DNA from: Novipirellula galeiformis
Lineage (GTDB): Bacteria > Planctomycetota > Planctomycetia > Pirellulales > Pirellulaceae
Direction: 5' to 3'
Assembly (NCBI RefSeq): GCF_007860095.1
Contig: NZ_SJPT01000008.1
Span: 295,461-359,460 of the forward strand
Length of the DNA: 64,000 nucleotides
The notes below the pieces were generated by a model. It was given only the letters and a program-made list of their open reading frames with translations, searched no databases and was not told the origin of the DNA. Positions 46,007 through 55,265 of this stretch are shown here, in pieces (the stretch's first letter is position 1; every line of letters begins with the position of its first letter). A program made the translations under genes and the position numbers.

Positions 46007-46825
46007 TTATTTGGAAGCTGGCAATTCTTTGATTTCAATGTTGCGGTAACGCACTTCGGCGCCTTCAACTTGGAATAGGATTTTGCCTGATTTCAAAGGG
46101 ATCCAATCTTCGCCGTTGCTATCCAATTCACGGATGTCGCTGCCGCGATTGTTGACCACTCCATTGACGATGTGAGTAAATTCATCGGAACCTCGGACGA
46201 TGATTTCGACTGTGTTCCAGCCTTCTTTTTCCTCGGTGGTGCTTTTGACGATCCGAGTGACGCCCTTGCTTCCCTGAGTCAGGGGAACGCCTCCATCTTT
46301 CGCTTCCATGAATTGGGGGCTGGAGCCTTTGCGTTTGGGGTCGACCGTGGTGGTGACCTGGGTGCCATAGACGGTGAAAATATCGCCCGTGTCCTTTTCT
46401 TGGACCTGGCATTCTACGCCTCGTGGCCAAACCTTATTGGGGCCAACCATGTGGAAAATGACCCCCGAATCACGGACGACATTGGTTCGTGGAGCGAACT
46501 TCTTTTCTCCCCAACGGTATTCAAATCGAAGGTGGTAATGTGAGTATTCTTTTTGCGTCACAAAGTAACCAAACGGAGCCTCCGCTCCCTGTTCGGTATC
46601 CTTGTAAATATGAATCTCACCATTTTGGACCGAAACGATGTTTTGGGGGTCATCATTGAGTCGGTCTGGTCCATACCTTCCTAGAAAGGTGTCGAAGCCG
46701 TCGAGATTTTTGCCGTTGAATAGGGACGTCCACTCCGAGGACGACTTGGCCGTTTCGGCTTGAGCGACGGAAGCATTGACGACGGTCAACGCAGATAGGA
46801 AGAAACAGAGAGTTGCAATTTTCAT
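46007..46825 (-). CDS. DUF1080 (3-keto-disaccharide hydrolase-like) secreted protein
   Basis: 272 aa from the ATG at 46825, with AAGGA upstream and a signal peptide (MKIATLCFFLSALTVVNASV). The DUF1080 opening EWTSLFNGKNLDGF is diagnostic; RFEYRWGEKKFAPR, DSGVIFHMVGPNKVWPRGVE and QVEGAEVRYRNIEIKELP follow the concanavalin-like family pattern. Members include glycoside 3-keto-disaccharide hydrolases and many uncharacterised exported proteins. It interrupts the DUF1559 array with the ceramidase-like gene upstream. Confidence 0.92.
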   Translation of the reverse strand: MKIATLCFFLSALTVVNASVAQAETAKSSSEWTSLFNGKNLDGFDTFLGRYGPDRLNDDPQNIVSVQNGEIHIYKDTEQGAEAPFGYFVTQKEYSHYHLRFEYRWGEKKFAPRTNVVRDSGVIFHMVGPNKVWPRGVECQVQEKDTGDIFTVYGTQVTTTVDPKRKGSSPQFMEAKDGGVPLTQGSKGVTRIVKSTTEEKEGWNTVEIIVRGSDEFTHIVNGVVNNRGSDIRELDSNGEDWIPLKSGKILFQVEGAEVRYRNIEIKELPASK

Positions 46826-47126
46826 GGAACGTGATTCCTTGGGTATCGTGAAATGCGAAGTTGTAAAGTACTGAAACGAGGAGGGAAGGCGACCGCGTAG
46901 GACGCCACAGGGTTGAGGGAGGGGATGGGGTGAGGGGGGACGATGGAGAATTGAGGGGGGACGATGGAGGCTCCGGCCCGCCACTCCACAGTCTCCGTTA
47001 CGAGACGCAGAGCTGCATTGCCCACGCTCCACGGTCATTTAGGACCGTGGTGCGAACGGATGGAGGATCCGTTCGATGCCCGCCTGTGAACACACTAGCC
47101 GATGCGAGGGCAAGTATATACGTATA
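46826..47126. other. Spacer between ceramidase-like and DUF1080 genes
   Basis: Contains a direct repeat of GAGGGGGGACGATGGA at about 46934-46970, a hairpin CCACGGTC/GACCGTGG (47029-47050) that could end the ceramidase-like transcript, and a perfect palindrome TATATACGTATATA next to the 15-bp array. Confidence 0.6.
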
Positions 47127-47231
47127 TACGGAGCTGAGGATTACGGAGCTGAGGATTACGGAGCTGAGGATTACGGAGCTGAGGATTACGGAGCTGAGGA
47201 TTACGGAGCTGAGGATTACGGAGCTGAGGAT
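47127..47231. repeat. 15-bp tandem repeat, seven identical copies
   Basis: Seven perfect units of TACGGAGCTGAGGAT. The ceramidase-like gene's stop codon (47216-47218) lies in the last unit, so the end of that protein (ESSAP) is set by the array. Identity of all copies suggests recent slippage expansion. Confidence 0.92.
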
Positions 47232-48691
47232 TCGGGGGTGGCCCACAGCAAGTTGAGTGATTCGATGGTTTGCTCGACCAACACTTGTCCGCCTTCGGGG
47301 CCGACCTCGTTGCTTTCCACGATCGCGCTGTAACCGCCTCCGCGTGCGGCTCGCTCGCTGGGCAGGTAAGTGCCGGAACCGGCCAATTGAATAACGAAGG
47401 TTTGCAGCGCAGGGCTCCGTGCTTTCATTTGGATTCCATAGTCGGTGTAGAGCTCGAAATCGTTTGTGGCGATGGCGATGTCGCCCAAGCGAATGGTGTG
47501 CAGTTCCATTTTGTAAGGCTTCGATTCGCCAGCCTGTTGGCGCTCAAATCGATCCACCGCTTCTTGGTGCCATAGCATGCGTCGTTTCTGTTTGGGATCG
47601 GTGGATAGATCGCTGACTTTCGCTTGCAGCGCAAAGGCTTCTTCTCGAGTGACAATGCGTTCGGGCAATTCGATCGTCTTTACTTTGTGAACCAGCGGCA
47701 CATCGGCGTGCCGCTCTTGGCTGGCGCCGGCGTAGGCCTCTTCCCAGCCAGCGACAATGCGTTGGGACAGCTCTTCGAGCCGTGTCAGTCCACGCAGTTT
47801 TCGCATCCGTTCTTCCGCCGGCTTGCTGTACATCAAGTGAGGCGATTGGTCGCCTGCGGCGCCGGTCCAAGCGAGGACGTGTAGATCCTTGCCGTACTTC
47901 TCTCGCAACGCTTCACGAACCGGGTGCCAAAAGTCGGCATTGACCGCCATGCCCGACTCGACTTCTTGCGATGGACAGGCGACGTTGATCGCGGTGGCGA
48001 TTAGGTTTTCTTGGTCATCCCAAAAACAAAGGACTTCAACTCCGTGGTCTTCGTAGCCTTCGATGCCGCGGAAGTTTGGATTGTTAGTGTTACCGTACAT
48101 CGCCGCGGTTCCGTTGGCGTAGGTGGTACGCCGATTCTGAGCCACCACGGCGTGACCGAGTCCCCAGCCGACGTTGCCAGCGCGTCGCGTTTGCCATGCA
48201 TTGACCGCGGCGTCCGCGACACGATCGGCCAAAAACTCGATGTATTCCTTCGGTTGCATAATGCCTTCGGTGGGCAATTCGTAAAGACCTTCTCGCGTGA
48301 CGGGAGCGGTGTGCGTGTGGGTGGCATTCATTACCAACTTGCTGGCGTCAAAGTCGGGCAGTCGATCTTTGAGCCGTTGACGGACCTTCTCGGGAATCCC
48401 TTTGTTAATCAAGACCAAATCGCACGATACCATGATCGCTTGGTCGAGCACTTTGTCGCCCTCACGCGATTCCAGGGCGAGTGCGGTCGCCATCGCAGCG
48501 CTCTCGACCGTGCGGGCAATCCGTGTGGCAAATTGGCCTGAAATCGCAACGGGCTCATCGGGCGTGATGCTGATCGTCGCTCCGCCGATGTGCAGCTCGG
48601 ATGCCGTCAGTGGACGTGCCGGCGAGGTCATAAGGACAACGGCACTAACGATGGCAAAGCAGGAGCACCATCGTGGTATACAGTGAGGCAA
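47216..48691 (-). CDS. Neutral/alkaline ceramidase-like exported protein, TTG start
   Basis: 491 aa. The start is TTG at 48691, with a GGAGAGA ribosome binding site 6-7 nt upstream; the next in-frame ATG would cut the signal peptide (FAIVSAVVLMTSPARPLTAS). HIGGATISITPDEPVAISGQ and the metal-binding NATHTHTAP match the N-terminal region of neutral ceramidase-like proteins, as do AWTGAAGDQSPH and the IRLGDIAIATNDFELYTDYG segment. Zinc-dependent amide hydrolysis is known for the family; many bacterial relatives act on other, unknown substrates. The C-terminus runs into a 15-bp tandem array. Confidence 0.85.
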   Translation of the reverse strand: MPHCIPRWCSCFAIVSAVVLMTSPARPLTASELHIGGATISITPDEPVAISGQFATRIARTVESAAMATALALESREGDKVLDQAIMVSCDLVLINKGIPEKVRQRLKDRLPDFDASKLVMNATHTHTAPVTREGLYELPTEGIMQPKEYIEFLADRVADAAVNAWQTRRAGNVGWGLGHAVVAQNRRTTYANGTAAMYGNTNNPNFRGIEGYEDHGVEVLCFWDDQENLIATAINVACPSQEVESGMAVNADFWHPVREALREKYGKDLHVLAWTGAAGDQSPHLMYSKPAEERMRKLRGLTRLEELSQRIVAGWEEAYAGASQERHADVPLVHKVKTIELPERIVTREEAFALQAKVSDLSTDPKQKRRMLWHQEAVDRFERQQAGESKPYKMELHTIRLGDIAIATNDFELYTDYGIQMKARSPALQTFVIQLAGSGTYLPSERAARGGGYSAIVESNEVGPEGGQVLVEQTIESLNLLWATPESSAP

Positions 48692-48995
48692 GGTGTTCTC
48701 TCCGAGGTAGGGAAGCGGTCCGATTCCGAACGCGTTGGATGCAGATGCAACCGCAGTCGATTAAGTGCAAGGCGGGATTCACAAGCGATGCGTTTGGACC
48801 CCTTGGTTTCTTTGAGGTCGAGACGCGTCGTGGTGAAGGGGTTAGGGACGCTCACTTGTCCAGTGAGGGGCGTGAACAGGACTTGGCAACGCTGGCGCAA
48901 CGAGTGACGGTTTAACCGTAATTGATCCGGCGTTTGGAGCGCGAGCAAAAGCTCACGCTAAGTATAGTCCAAATTCAAACGGCGATTGGGTTTGC

Positions 48996-49451
48996 TTAAT
49001 CAGCTAGGTCGAACGTGAAATCGTTCTCTCCGCCCTCGGTCACGTCGGCGGTCAAGTCGGACGACTTTGCCGTTTTGTATTTGACCGGCAGCGATTCCTT
49101 GATGGAAATCGTGGGTTCCTTGCCATTCTTTTCCATGTAGGCGATCGATTCTTCGTGCGACAGGGCGCCCACGACTTCGGATTTCGAGATCAGGACTTTG
49201 TATTTCCCCGGCATTGCCCCATCGTTGGGTTGCAGTGTCGTCATCTCGAAGTGGCCGTTCTCGTCGGTAAAACCACTCGATGCACGCCCCGATCCATCGG
49301 GCGCAAATGTCACGGTCGCTCCGGCGACCGGTTGGCCTTGGTAATTCACCGTACCTTTTGTCGGCACGACACCATCGACGCTGGCAGGGCTGTTACAGCC
49401 AAGGAAAAAGCTGGCTTGGGCAAGCACCAGCAAACAGACTAAATTTCTCAT
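48996..49451 (-). CDS. Lipoprotein with carboxypeptidase-regulatory-like fold, type A, second copy
   Basis: 151 aa, identical in protein sequence to 43458-43913; about seven nucleotide differences, all that I checked synonymous. Lipobox FFLGC. It is the downstream partner of the DUF1559 gene at 49572, with a perfect hairpin (49498-49529) between. Downstream bases up to the stop and a few beyond are also duplicated. Confidence 0.9.
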   Translation of the reverse strand: MRNLVCLLVLAQASFFLGCNSPASVDGVVPTKGTVNYQGQPVAGATVTFAPDGSGRASSGFTDENGHFEMTTLQPNDGAMPGKYKVLISKSEVVGALSHEESIAYMEKNGKEPTISIKESLPVKYKTAKSSDLTADVTEGGENDFTFDLAD

Positions 49452-49497
49452 TGAAAATCAAATCCTCAAATCACGTTTTTAAACGGGGGTAAACGAG

Positions 49498-49529
49498 AGC
49501 CGGAGCGAGTTTGTGTGATCGCTCCGGCT
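49498..49529. terminator. Perfect 11-bp hairpin between DUF1559 and lipoprotein genes
   Basis: Same arms as 43960-43991 (AGCCGGAGCGA/TCGCTCCGGCT, 10-nt loop), including the adjoining TTAAAAAATGGATGG on the plus side. Conserved at the equivalent position of the duplicated gene pair. Confidence 0.6.
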
Positions 49530-49571
49530 TTAAAAAATGGATGGCGTTATGCTCGCGATTGCAATCGGAGA

Positions 49572-50606
49572 TTAGGGCAGCTCGACGCTCTCGCTGCCTT
49601 CCTTGGAACCTAGGGCACCCCACACGCCGTAGGGCGACGGGCCCTGCAAAACGCTGGGACTCGAAAGGTCTCCGGTGTCGATCGAATCGGTAATGAACGA
49701 GACCGATCCGTCACACTTTAGTACCGTGATGCCGCCAGGATGGTAGCTGCTAGGCGTCGCAAGCATGCGGTGAGCTGAATCGGTGATGTGGGCACAACTG
49801 GGACCGTTTGGTGGCAAGATGGTGTTCATCGCCGTCCATCCGGTGAATCCATAGGACCAAGCGTTGCCTCCGGTGCCTCGGGCCGTGAACGTCGATTTGT
49901 ACAGGCCATTGGGGCCCACTGTTGCTAGACAAGCGATTGGATTGTTCGCTGTCGGAGAGGAGGCAACCGAAGGGTGAGACACGACAAATCCACCTTTGAC
50001 TTTCGATCCATCTCCGATACCGCGTTCGCCCATGGCAATCGTGTTGCTCAATCCATCGACGATCGCAGAAAAGTTGAAGGCTCTCATTCGCCCAAATGGA
50101 CTGCGAGTGGCCGTGTCGCCGTAGAAGGGTGTCCAGTCGCCCAGGCTAAAGCAATAGCTGTTGCGGCCAAGGTCGGTGCTTTGTTTGCTGCTCGATCGGG
50201 GATCCGAAGGACAGACCAAACCAGGAATCTGTGCGTACCACGGTGTATAGCCACTACTGACCGGGTATCTGTCATAGGGCGGGTAGGTCGTTCCGTTGAT
50301 CGTGGTGGTCGAGGTGATTTGATCATACAACGCCTGTTGCTCAACAAAAGGCAACAGCGCAATGAATCCACCGTAATGAGAGTTGTTGTGGCTTGCGTAA
50401 GCCCAGAAGGGCAACGAATCGTTGGTGTCGTGATAGTTGTGCAGCGCTAGGCCCAACTGCTTCATGTTATTGCTGCACGACATTCTGCGGGCCGCTTCAC
50501 GGGCGGCTTGTACCGCTGGTAACAGCAATCCGACCAAGACTCCGATGATGGCGATCACCACCAATAATTCAACGAGCGTAAAACCCGTTCTCGAACGACG
50601 ACTCAT
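49572..50606 (-). CDS. DUF1559 protein, array subfamily A, copy 3
   Basis: 344 aa, starting [20 protein letters not shown] after a GGAGAAAG ribosome binding site. Middle region differs from copies 1 and 2 by scattered changes; [36 protein letters not shown] and [18 protein letters not shown] are conserved. Paired with the type A lipoprotein at 48996. Confidence 0.92.
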   Translation of the reverse strand: MSRRSRTGFTLVELLVVIAIIGVLVGLLLPAVQAAREAARRMSCSNNMKQLGLALHNYHDTNDSLPFWAYASHNNSHYGGFIALLPFVEQQALYDQITSTTTINGTTYPPYDRYPVSSGYTPWYAQIPGLVCPSDPRSSSKQSTDLGRNSYCFSLGDWTPFYGDTATRSPFGRMRAFNFSAIVDGLSNTIAMGERGIGDGSKVKGGFVVSHPSVASSPTANNPIACLATVGPNGLYKSTFTARGTGGNAWSYGFTGWTAMNTILPPNGPSCAHITDSAHRMLATPSSYHPGGITVLKCDGSVSFITDSIDTGDLSSPSVLQGPSPYGVWGALGSKEGSESVELP

Positions 50607-51219
50607 AATATCTTTCTCCAGACGAGGTAGCGAAAAGAAACGGACAATAATGGAATGCTGAGAATCGATTTAATGTGGTGAACATTGCCGGAAATTCGAC
50701 AGTGTTTACCGCGATATTTTGAGAGGTAGAGAGGGGGAGTAAGAGCACAAGCAGGGATGGGATGCAAGAGCCTCTGCAGGGGTGCAAAATTGCAATGTAA
50801 TGGTTCCAGTGCCAACATGCAACAAATTGTACACAATAATCATGTCGGTTTAGTGGAGGGCTGTGGTTCGCTATCGGGTATGTGGGGTAGCGAATGCTCC
50901 GTTAGTGAATCGCGGTCCTGTTCAACAGAAGGGGGGCGTGATGAGAGCGTTGTCTTCATCACTGAGATTCAAGTTCTTCCGTCGCGCTCACGTCGGCAGC
51001 GATTCGAGAACCACGCTCGATTTTTTGAGGAAGCAAGCGCGGTTCCTGAGGCCATGCGCCAGCGCGAGCACTCATCCGATCCCCATTCCTCAAATCTCGC
51101 TTTTGAAATGAGGGGAACAAGAGCCGCAGCGAGGTGGTGTGGTCACTCCGGCTGTAACGAAATTGATGGCCTGAGGTGGCGTTGTCACCCCATTGCAGTC
51201 GCGTGACCGCGATCAGCAA
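50607..51219. other. 0.6-kb leader of DUF1559 copy 3
   Basis: No gene. It contains the array leader motifs (TTGTCTTCATCACTGA, GCAGCGATTCGAGAA, GCGCGAGCACTCATCCG) and the AGCCGCAGCGA/TCACTCCGGCT hairpin (51123-51154) just after the next DUF1559 gene. Confidence 0.6.
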
Positions 51220-52275
51220 TTACGGCAGCTCGACGGTCTCGCTGCCGTCCTTGGTGCCAAGCGCACCCCACACACCGTAGGGCGACGGGCCTTGTGCAAC
51301 GCTGCCACTGGAAAGGTTGCCGGTGTCGATCGAATCGGTAATAAACGAGACCGATCCGTCACACTTCAATGCCATGACTCCGCCGGGATGGTAGCTGCTA
51401 GCCGTGGCGAACGAGCGGTTGCCCCAGTCGTTTGTGAGCCCACAACTGGGGCCGTTTGGAGGCAGGATCGTGTTGACCATGGTCTCTCCAACAAACCCAT
51501 GCGACCATGCGATGCCTGCGGAGCTTTTGACCGAAAAAGTCGATTTGTACATGCCGTTTGCCCCCAGCGTTGCAAGGCAAGCAATCGGATTATTTGCATC
51601 CGGAGTGGCGCCAACCGAAGGGTGGGTTAAGGCAACTCCACCCTTGACCCTGCCTCCGCTGACCACCGTTCCGTCTCCCATGCCGCGTTCGGCCATCGCA
51701 ATCGTGTTGCTCAATCCGTCGAGGATCGCGGAGAAGTTAAAGGCCTTCAGTCGCGCAAAAGGACCGCGAGTGTTACTGTCGCTCCAGAACGGTGTCCAGT
51801 CGCCTACGCTAAAGTTGTAGCTATTTCTACCTCGATCGGAGGCTTGCTTGTTGCCGGCTCTTGGGTCGGAGGGACAAACGAGTCCTGGGATCTGAGTGAA
51901 ATACGGCGTATAGCCAGTCCTCGCGCTATCGGGATACAAGTCGTAGGGCTGGTAGGTTACCCCATTGATCGTGGTCGTCGTGGTGATTTGATCATACAAC
52001 GCCTGTTGCTCAACAAAGGGCAAGATCGCGATGAAGCCACTGTAATGGGCATGGCCATGGCTGCCATGGGACCAGAAGGGCAACGAGTTGTTTGTGTCGT
52101 GATAATTGTGCAGCGCCAGCCCCAGTTGTTTCATGTTGTTGCTGCACGACATTCGTCGGGCCGCTTCGCGGGCAGCCTGTACCGCCGGTAAGAGCAACCC
52201 CACAAGCACTCCGATGATGGCGATCACAACTAACAATTCAACGAGGGTAAAACCCATTTTTGAACGACGACTCAT
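51220..52275 (-). CDS. DUF1559 protein, array subfamily A, copy 4
   Basis: 351 aa from the ATG at 52275 (GGAGAAAG upstream). Begins [56 protein letters not shown] and [18 protein letters not shown] are present. No lipoprotein gene follows; the next gene downstream is copy 3 after the leader region. Confidence 0.92.
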   Translation of the reverse strand: MSRRSKMGFTLVELLVVIAIIGVLVGLLLPAVQAAREAARRMSCSNNMKQLGLALHNYHDTNNSLPFWSHGSHGHAHYSGFIAILPFVEQQALYDQITTTTTINGVTYQPYDLYPDSARTGYTPYFTQIPGLVCPSDPRAGNKQASDRGRNSYNFSVGDWTPFWSDSNTRGPFARLKAFNFSAILDGLSNTIAMAERGMGDGTVVSGGRVKGGVALTHPSVGATPDANNPIACLATLGANGMYKSTFSVKSSAGIAWSHGFVGETMVNTILPPNGPSCGLTNDWGNRSFATASSYHPGGVMALKCDGSVSFITDSIDTGNLSSGSVAQGPSPYGVWGALGTKDGSETVELP

Positions 52276-52969
52276 GAGAACTTTCTCCGGGCTGGGTAGC
52301 AAAAGAAATGAACATATGGAAAGCGGATGGTGGATTGACGGCGGTGAAGTTCGTCGAAGCGTCGACGATGTTCCCGCGGTCTTCTGAAGGTTTGTGGGGG
52401 GTAGGTGGAGGGCGTCCAGGAGGCTGGCGGGTTAGTTCTCTCTGGGGGGGCGAGGTTGCAGTGTAGTGGCTCCGATTCCGAGATGCAACGAATTGCGATC
52501 AATAATCCTTCTGACCTAACGGAGGGTCGTGTACCGCTCTCGTTTTTCTTGGGGTGCAGGTGTTCCGCTAGCGGATCGCAAACCCGATTGAAAGAAAGGG
52601 GGGCCGGTGGTGGTGGTGATTAGAGTCCTGTCTTCATCACTGAAGTCCAGGCTTTTGGGGCACGTTCGCGCTAGCGAAGAGACGAACGCCCAGTAGAGAG
52701 ACGAACGCCCAGTAGAGAGTCGGGCGCCCAGTAGAGAGTCGAAGACCCAAGGAGAGTCAAAAGCCCAGCGAGAGTCGTTGGGGAAGCAAGAGCGATTCGT
52801 CGCGGTCGGCGCTAACGCGAGCGCTTATCCGGGGTCGTTGCTCGACTCGCTGTTTTGAAGGGGGAAAAGAAAAGCCGGAGCGAGGTGTGAGGTCGCTCCG
52901 GCTTCAATGAAAATGGGGGGGCCAAGGTGGCGCTATCGCGCACCGGCAATGGGGGATCGCGATCGGCGA
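52276..52969. other. 0.69-kb leader of DUF1559 copy 4
   Basis: No gene. Array leader motifs (CTGTCTTCATCACTGA, GTTCGCGCTAGCGA) are interrupted by an 18-19 bp tandem array (52678-52770). A perfect AGCCGGAGCGA/TCGCTCCGGCT hairpin lies at 52873-52903. Confidence 0.6.
52678..52770. repeat. Degenerate 18-19 bp tandem repeat, five units
   Basis: Units AGAGACGAACGCCCAGTAG (twice), then AGAGTCGGGCGCCCAGTAG and two shorter diverged forms. It splits the array's leader sequence between the GCTAGCGA and GGAAGCAAGAGC motifs; other leaders have only a single corresponding AGA-rich stretch. Confidence 0.8.
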
Positions 52970-54022
52970 TTACGGAAGGGTCACGACCTCGCTGCCGTCC
53001 TTGGAACCTAAAGCACCCCAAATGCCGTAGGGCGACGGGCCTTGTGCAACGCTGGGGCTTGATAGGTCTCCGGTGTCGATCGAATCGGTGATGAAAGTAA
53101 CCGATCCGTCACACTTCAAAGCCATGACTCCGCCGGGATGGTAGCTGCTAGCCGTCGTAAGTATACGCATGCCAAAATCGCTTTCGCGGTTACAACTTGG
53201 GCCGTTTGGAGGCAAGATGGTGTTGATCGAGGTCACCCCGGTGCTCCCATTTCTCCAAGCGATGCCGCCTGGGCCTCGGGTCTGGAAAGTCGTTTTGTAC
53301 ATGCCGCTTGTGCCTACCGTTGCGAGGCAGGTAATCGGATTGTTCGCTGTGGGAGAGGAGCCAACGGACGTGTGAGATACGACAAACCTACCTTTAATCC
53401 TGCCTCCTGAGATCGTCGACGTCGAGTCTCCGATACCGCGTTCGCCCATGGCAATCGTGTTGCTCAGTCCGTCGAGGATCGCGGAAAAGTTAAAGGCCTT
53501 CCTTCTCGCAAAAGGACCGCGAGTGGATGTATCGTGGCGGTCGGGTGTCCAGTCGCCCAGGCTAAAGCAATAGCTGTTGCGGCCCTGGTCTGCGCCTTGG
53601 TTGTTGCCGCTTCCTGGATCGGAGGGACAGACATAACCAGGGATGTGCGTGTACCACGGCGTATAGTCAGAATCAAAGGTGTATATGCCATAGGGCGGGT
53701 AAGTCACCCCATTGATCGTGGTGGCCGAGGTGATCTGGTCATACAACGCCTGTTGCTCAATGAAGGGCAAGATCGCGATGAAACTGCTGTAAACGATATT
53801 GTCAGGACTTTGGTAAGACCAGAAAGGCAACGAGTTATGGGTGTCGTGATAATTATGCAGCGCTAGGCCCAACTGCTTCATGTTGTTGCTGCACGACATT
53901 CTGCGGGCCGCTTCGCGGGCGGCTTGTACCGCTGGTAACAGCAAACCGACCAGCACTCCGATGATGGCGATCACCACCAATAATTCAACGAGCGTAAAAC
54001 CCGTTTTTGAACGATGACTCAT
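52970..54022 (-). CDS. DUF1559 protein, array subfamily A, copy 5
   Basis: 350 aa, starting [20 protein letters not shown]. Middle region is the most divergent of subfamily A ([40 protein letters not shown]). [36 protein letters not shown] and [18 protein letters not shown] conserved. No lipoprotein gene follows. Last subfamily A copy before the subfamily B modules. Confidence 0.92.
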   Translation of the reverse strand: MSHRSKTGFTLVELLVVIAIIGVLVGLLLPAVQAAREAARRMSCSNNMKQLGLALHNYHDTHNSLPFWSYQSPDNIVYSSFIAILPFIEQQALYDQITSATTINGVTYPPYGIYTFDSDYTPWYTHIPGYVCPSDPGSGNNQGADQGRNSYCFSLGDWTPDRHDTSTRGPFARRKAFNFSAILDGLSNTIAMGERGIGDSTSTISGGRIKGRFVVSHTSVGSSPTANNPITCLATVGTSGMYKTTFQTRGPGGIAWRNGSTGVTSINTILPPNGPSCNRESDFGMRILTTASSYHPGGVMALKCDGSVTFITDSIDTGDLSSPSVAQGPSPYGIWGALGSKDGSEVVTLP

Positions 54023-54447
54023 GAGATCTTTCTCCTAATAAGAAACAGCAAGAAGCAAATGCCTATCGATACCGTCGAAAAATGCGAAGGCATTCAGCGT
54101 TTGATTGAGATCGCGAGCGCGGAAGAGGGCACTCGTCTTGGCGGGGCTGGTCTGGGGTGGGGTGGGGTATTAGTTCTGTGTACTTAGGGGCCAGTGTAGT
54201 AAATGTCGATTGAGGATCAAGAAGTAATAAAGTACCGCACCGTGCTCGGTGTCTAATGGTGCTTATCGTCACGCTAGCGGTGATCGGTGCTGCTGTATAG
54301 TACCGCTAAGCGGCGAGCGGAATCGCGGCGAACGGTGCGGCGAACGGTGCCACCCATAGGACGAACGAGCTAACCAACCGGCAAACGGTGCCAACTCGAG
54401 GGGCGAACGGTGCCACCCATCAAAAAAAGGGGCGAACGGTGCCACCC

Positions 54448-54499
54448 ACCAAGGGGCTTCACCAAGGGGCTTCACCAAGGGGCTTCACCAAGGGGCTGC
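54448..54499. repeat. 13-bp tandem repeat, four copies
   Basis: Four units of ACCAAGGGGCTTC, the last with one change. Adjacent to the GGCGAACGGTGCC units. Confidence 0.88.
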
Positions 54500-54622
54500 C
54501 TGGCGGCTAACTACTTTGGTGAGGACACGATGTTTGAGGCGTCGTTCAATTTGAGAGGAGCCCTGGCATGCTTCGCTCTGAGCGCGATGACGGAGCGATG
54601 CGTCAATCAGCCGGTAAACGCA

Positions 54623-54684
54623 ATCAGCCGAAGAACGCTAACGTCCGGTAGTGGTTAACCGTGAGCCAGTGTTCTTCGGCTGAT
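54623..54684. terminator. 14-bp-stem hairpin after type B lipoprotein gene (copy 1)
   Basis: Arms ATCAGCCGAAGAAC (54623-54636) and its exact complement (54671-54684), with a 34-nt loop that is itself partly paired (GCTAACG...CGTGAGC). The whole hairpin recurs at 59323-59384 and 61390-61451. About 50 bp beyond the stop codon of each lipoprotein gene, so probably the operon's terminator. Confidence 0.75.
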
Positions 54685-54736
54685 CAAACCGAAAATGGAG
54701 TGCTTATCCCCAAGCGGATCTGCCGAGCAGATGCGA

Positions 54737-55189
54737 TTACTTGAGCTTCAAATCGAAGCTCAAGTTGTCGGCGCCGTCCGCGGCAATCGTAACCGTTTCG
54801 GGGGAAGTGCTTGGGTCAGTATAGCGCTGCGGGATTTGGTTGACCGCACCGGAATCGGCCGGCGTCTGGCCCTCCGGGATCGGAGAACCATCGGGCAGTG
54901 TCCACCGTTCAAACAGCGCAGTGTATTGTCCCACTGGCGCTCCGCTCTCGGTCTCAGACACCTTGAGCGTGAACTTACCCTCGGCATCGCTTTTGCCATA
55001 CGGAAAGTGCTGCTTGCCCTCACCGGATTGCCGCAGCAAGGTCACGGTGATGCCCTCGGTCGGCTTACCTGCGACCGTGACGGTTCCCGAAACAGGCACC
55101 AATTCAACATCGGTACCTCTACTGCATCCCGTCAAAGCGACGGTGAACGCCGCCAGCGCGAGGGAGCTTAAACAGAAAAACTTTGACAT
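54737..55189 (-). CDS. Lipoprotein, type B, copy 1
   Basis: 150 aa from the ATG at 55189; the open frame goes further but the paralogues share this start. Signal MSKFFCLSSLALAAFTVALTGC with lipobox ALTGC. Body is a carboxypeptidase-regulatory-like sandwich: PVSGTVTVAGKPTEGITVTL, SDAEGKFTLKVSE, ADGADNLSFDLKLK. Differs from the copy at 59437 at two residues (Ser8, Arg24). Follows the DUF1559 gene at 55266 by 76 bp. Confidence 0.9.
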   Translation of the reverse strand: MSKFFCLSSLALAAFTVALTGCSRGTDVELVPVSGTVTVAGKPTEGITVTLLRQSGEGKQHFPYGKSDAEGKFTLKVSETESGAPVGQYTALFERWTLPDGSPIPEGQTPADSGAVNQIPQRYTDPSTSPETVTIAADGADNLSFDLKLK

Positions 55190-55265
55190 GAAAAATCGAT
55201 GGAGGGTAGTTGAGTGAGAGGGGAAATGAATCGCCAACGAGAGCGGCGGTGTTGGAAGGATGAGC

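Larger units (their letters stand above)
54023..54736. other. 0.71-kb junction between subfamily A and B parts of the array
   Basis: No gene. It is built of short repeats: GGCGAACGGTGCCACCCA-type units (about 54335-54450), the 13-bp array at 54448-54499, and the 3' hairpin of the downstream lipoprotein gene (54623-54684). Confidence 0.6.

Noticed and set aside
47127-47231. CRISPR-like regular repeats
   Set aside because: Units are contiguous 15-mers without spacers and no cas genes are near.
47076-47333. Plus-strand ORF encoding GAEDY repeats
   Set aside because: It is the tandem array read in a frame antisense to the ceramidase-like gene end; no ribosome binding site.
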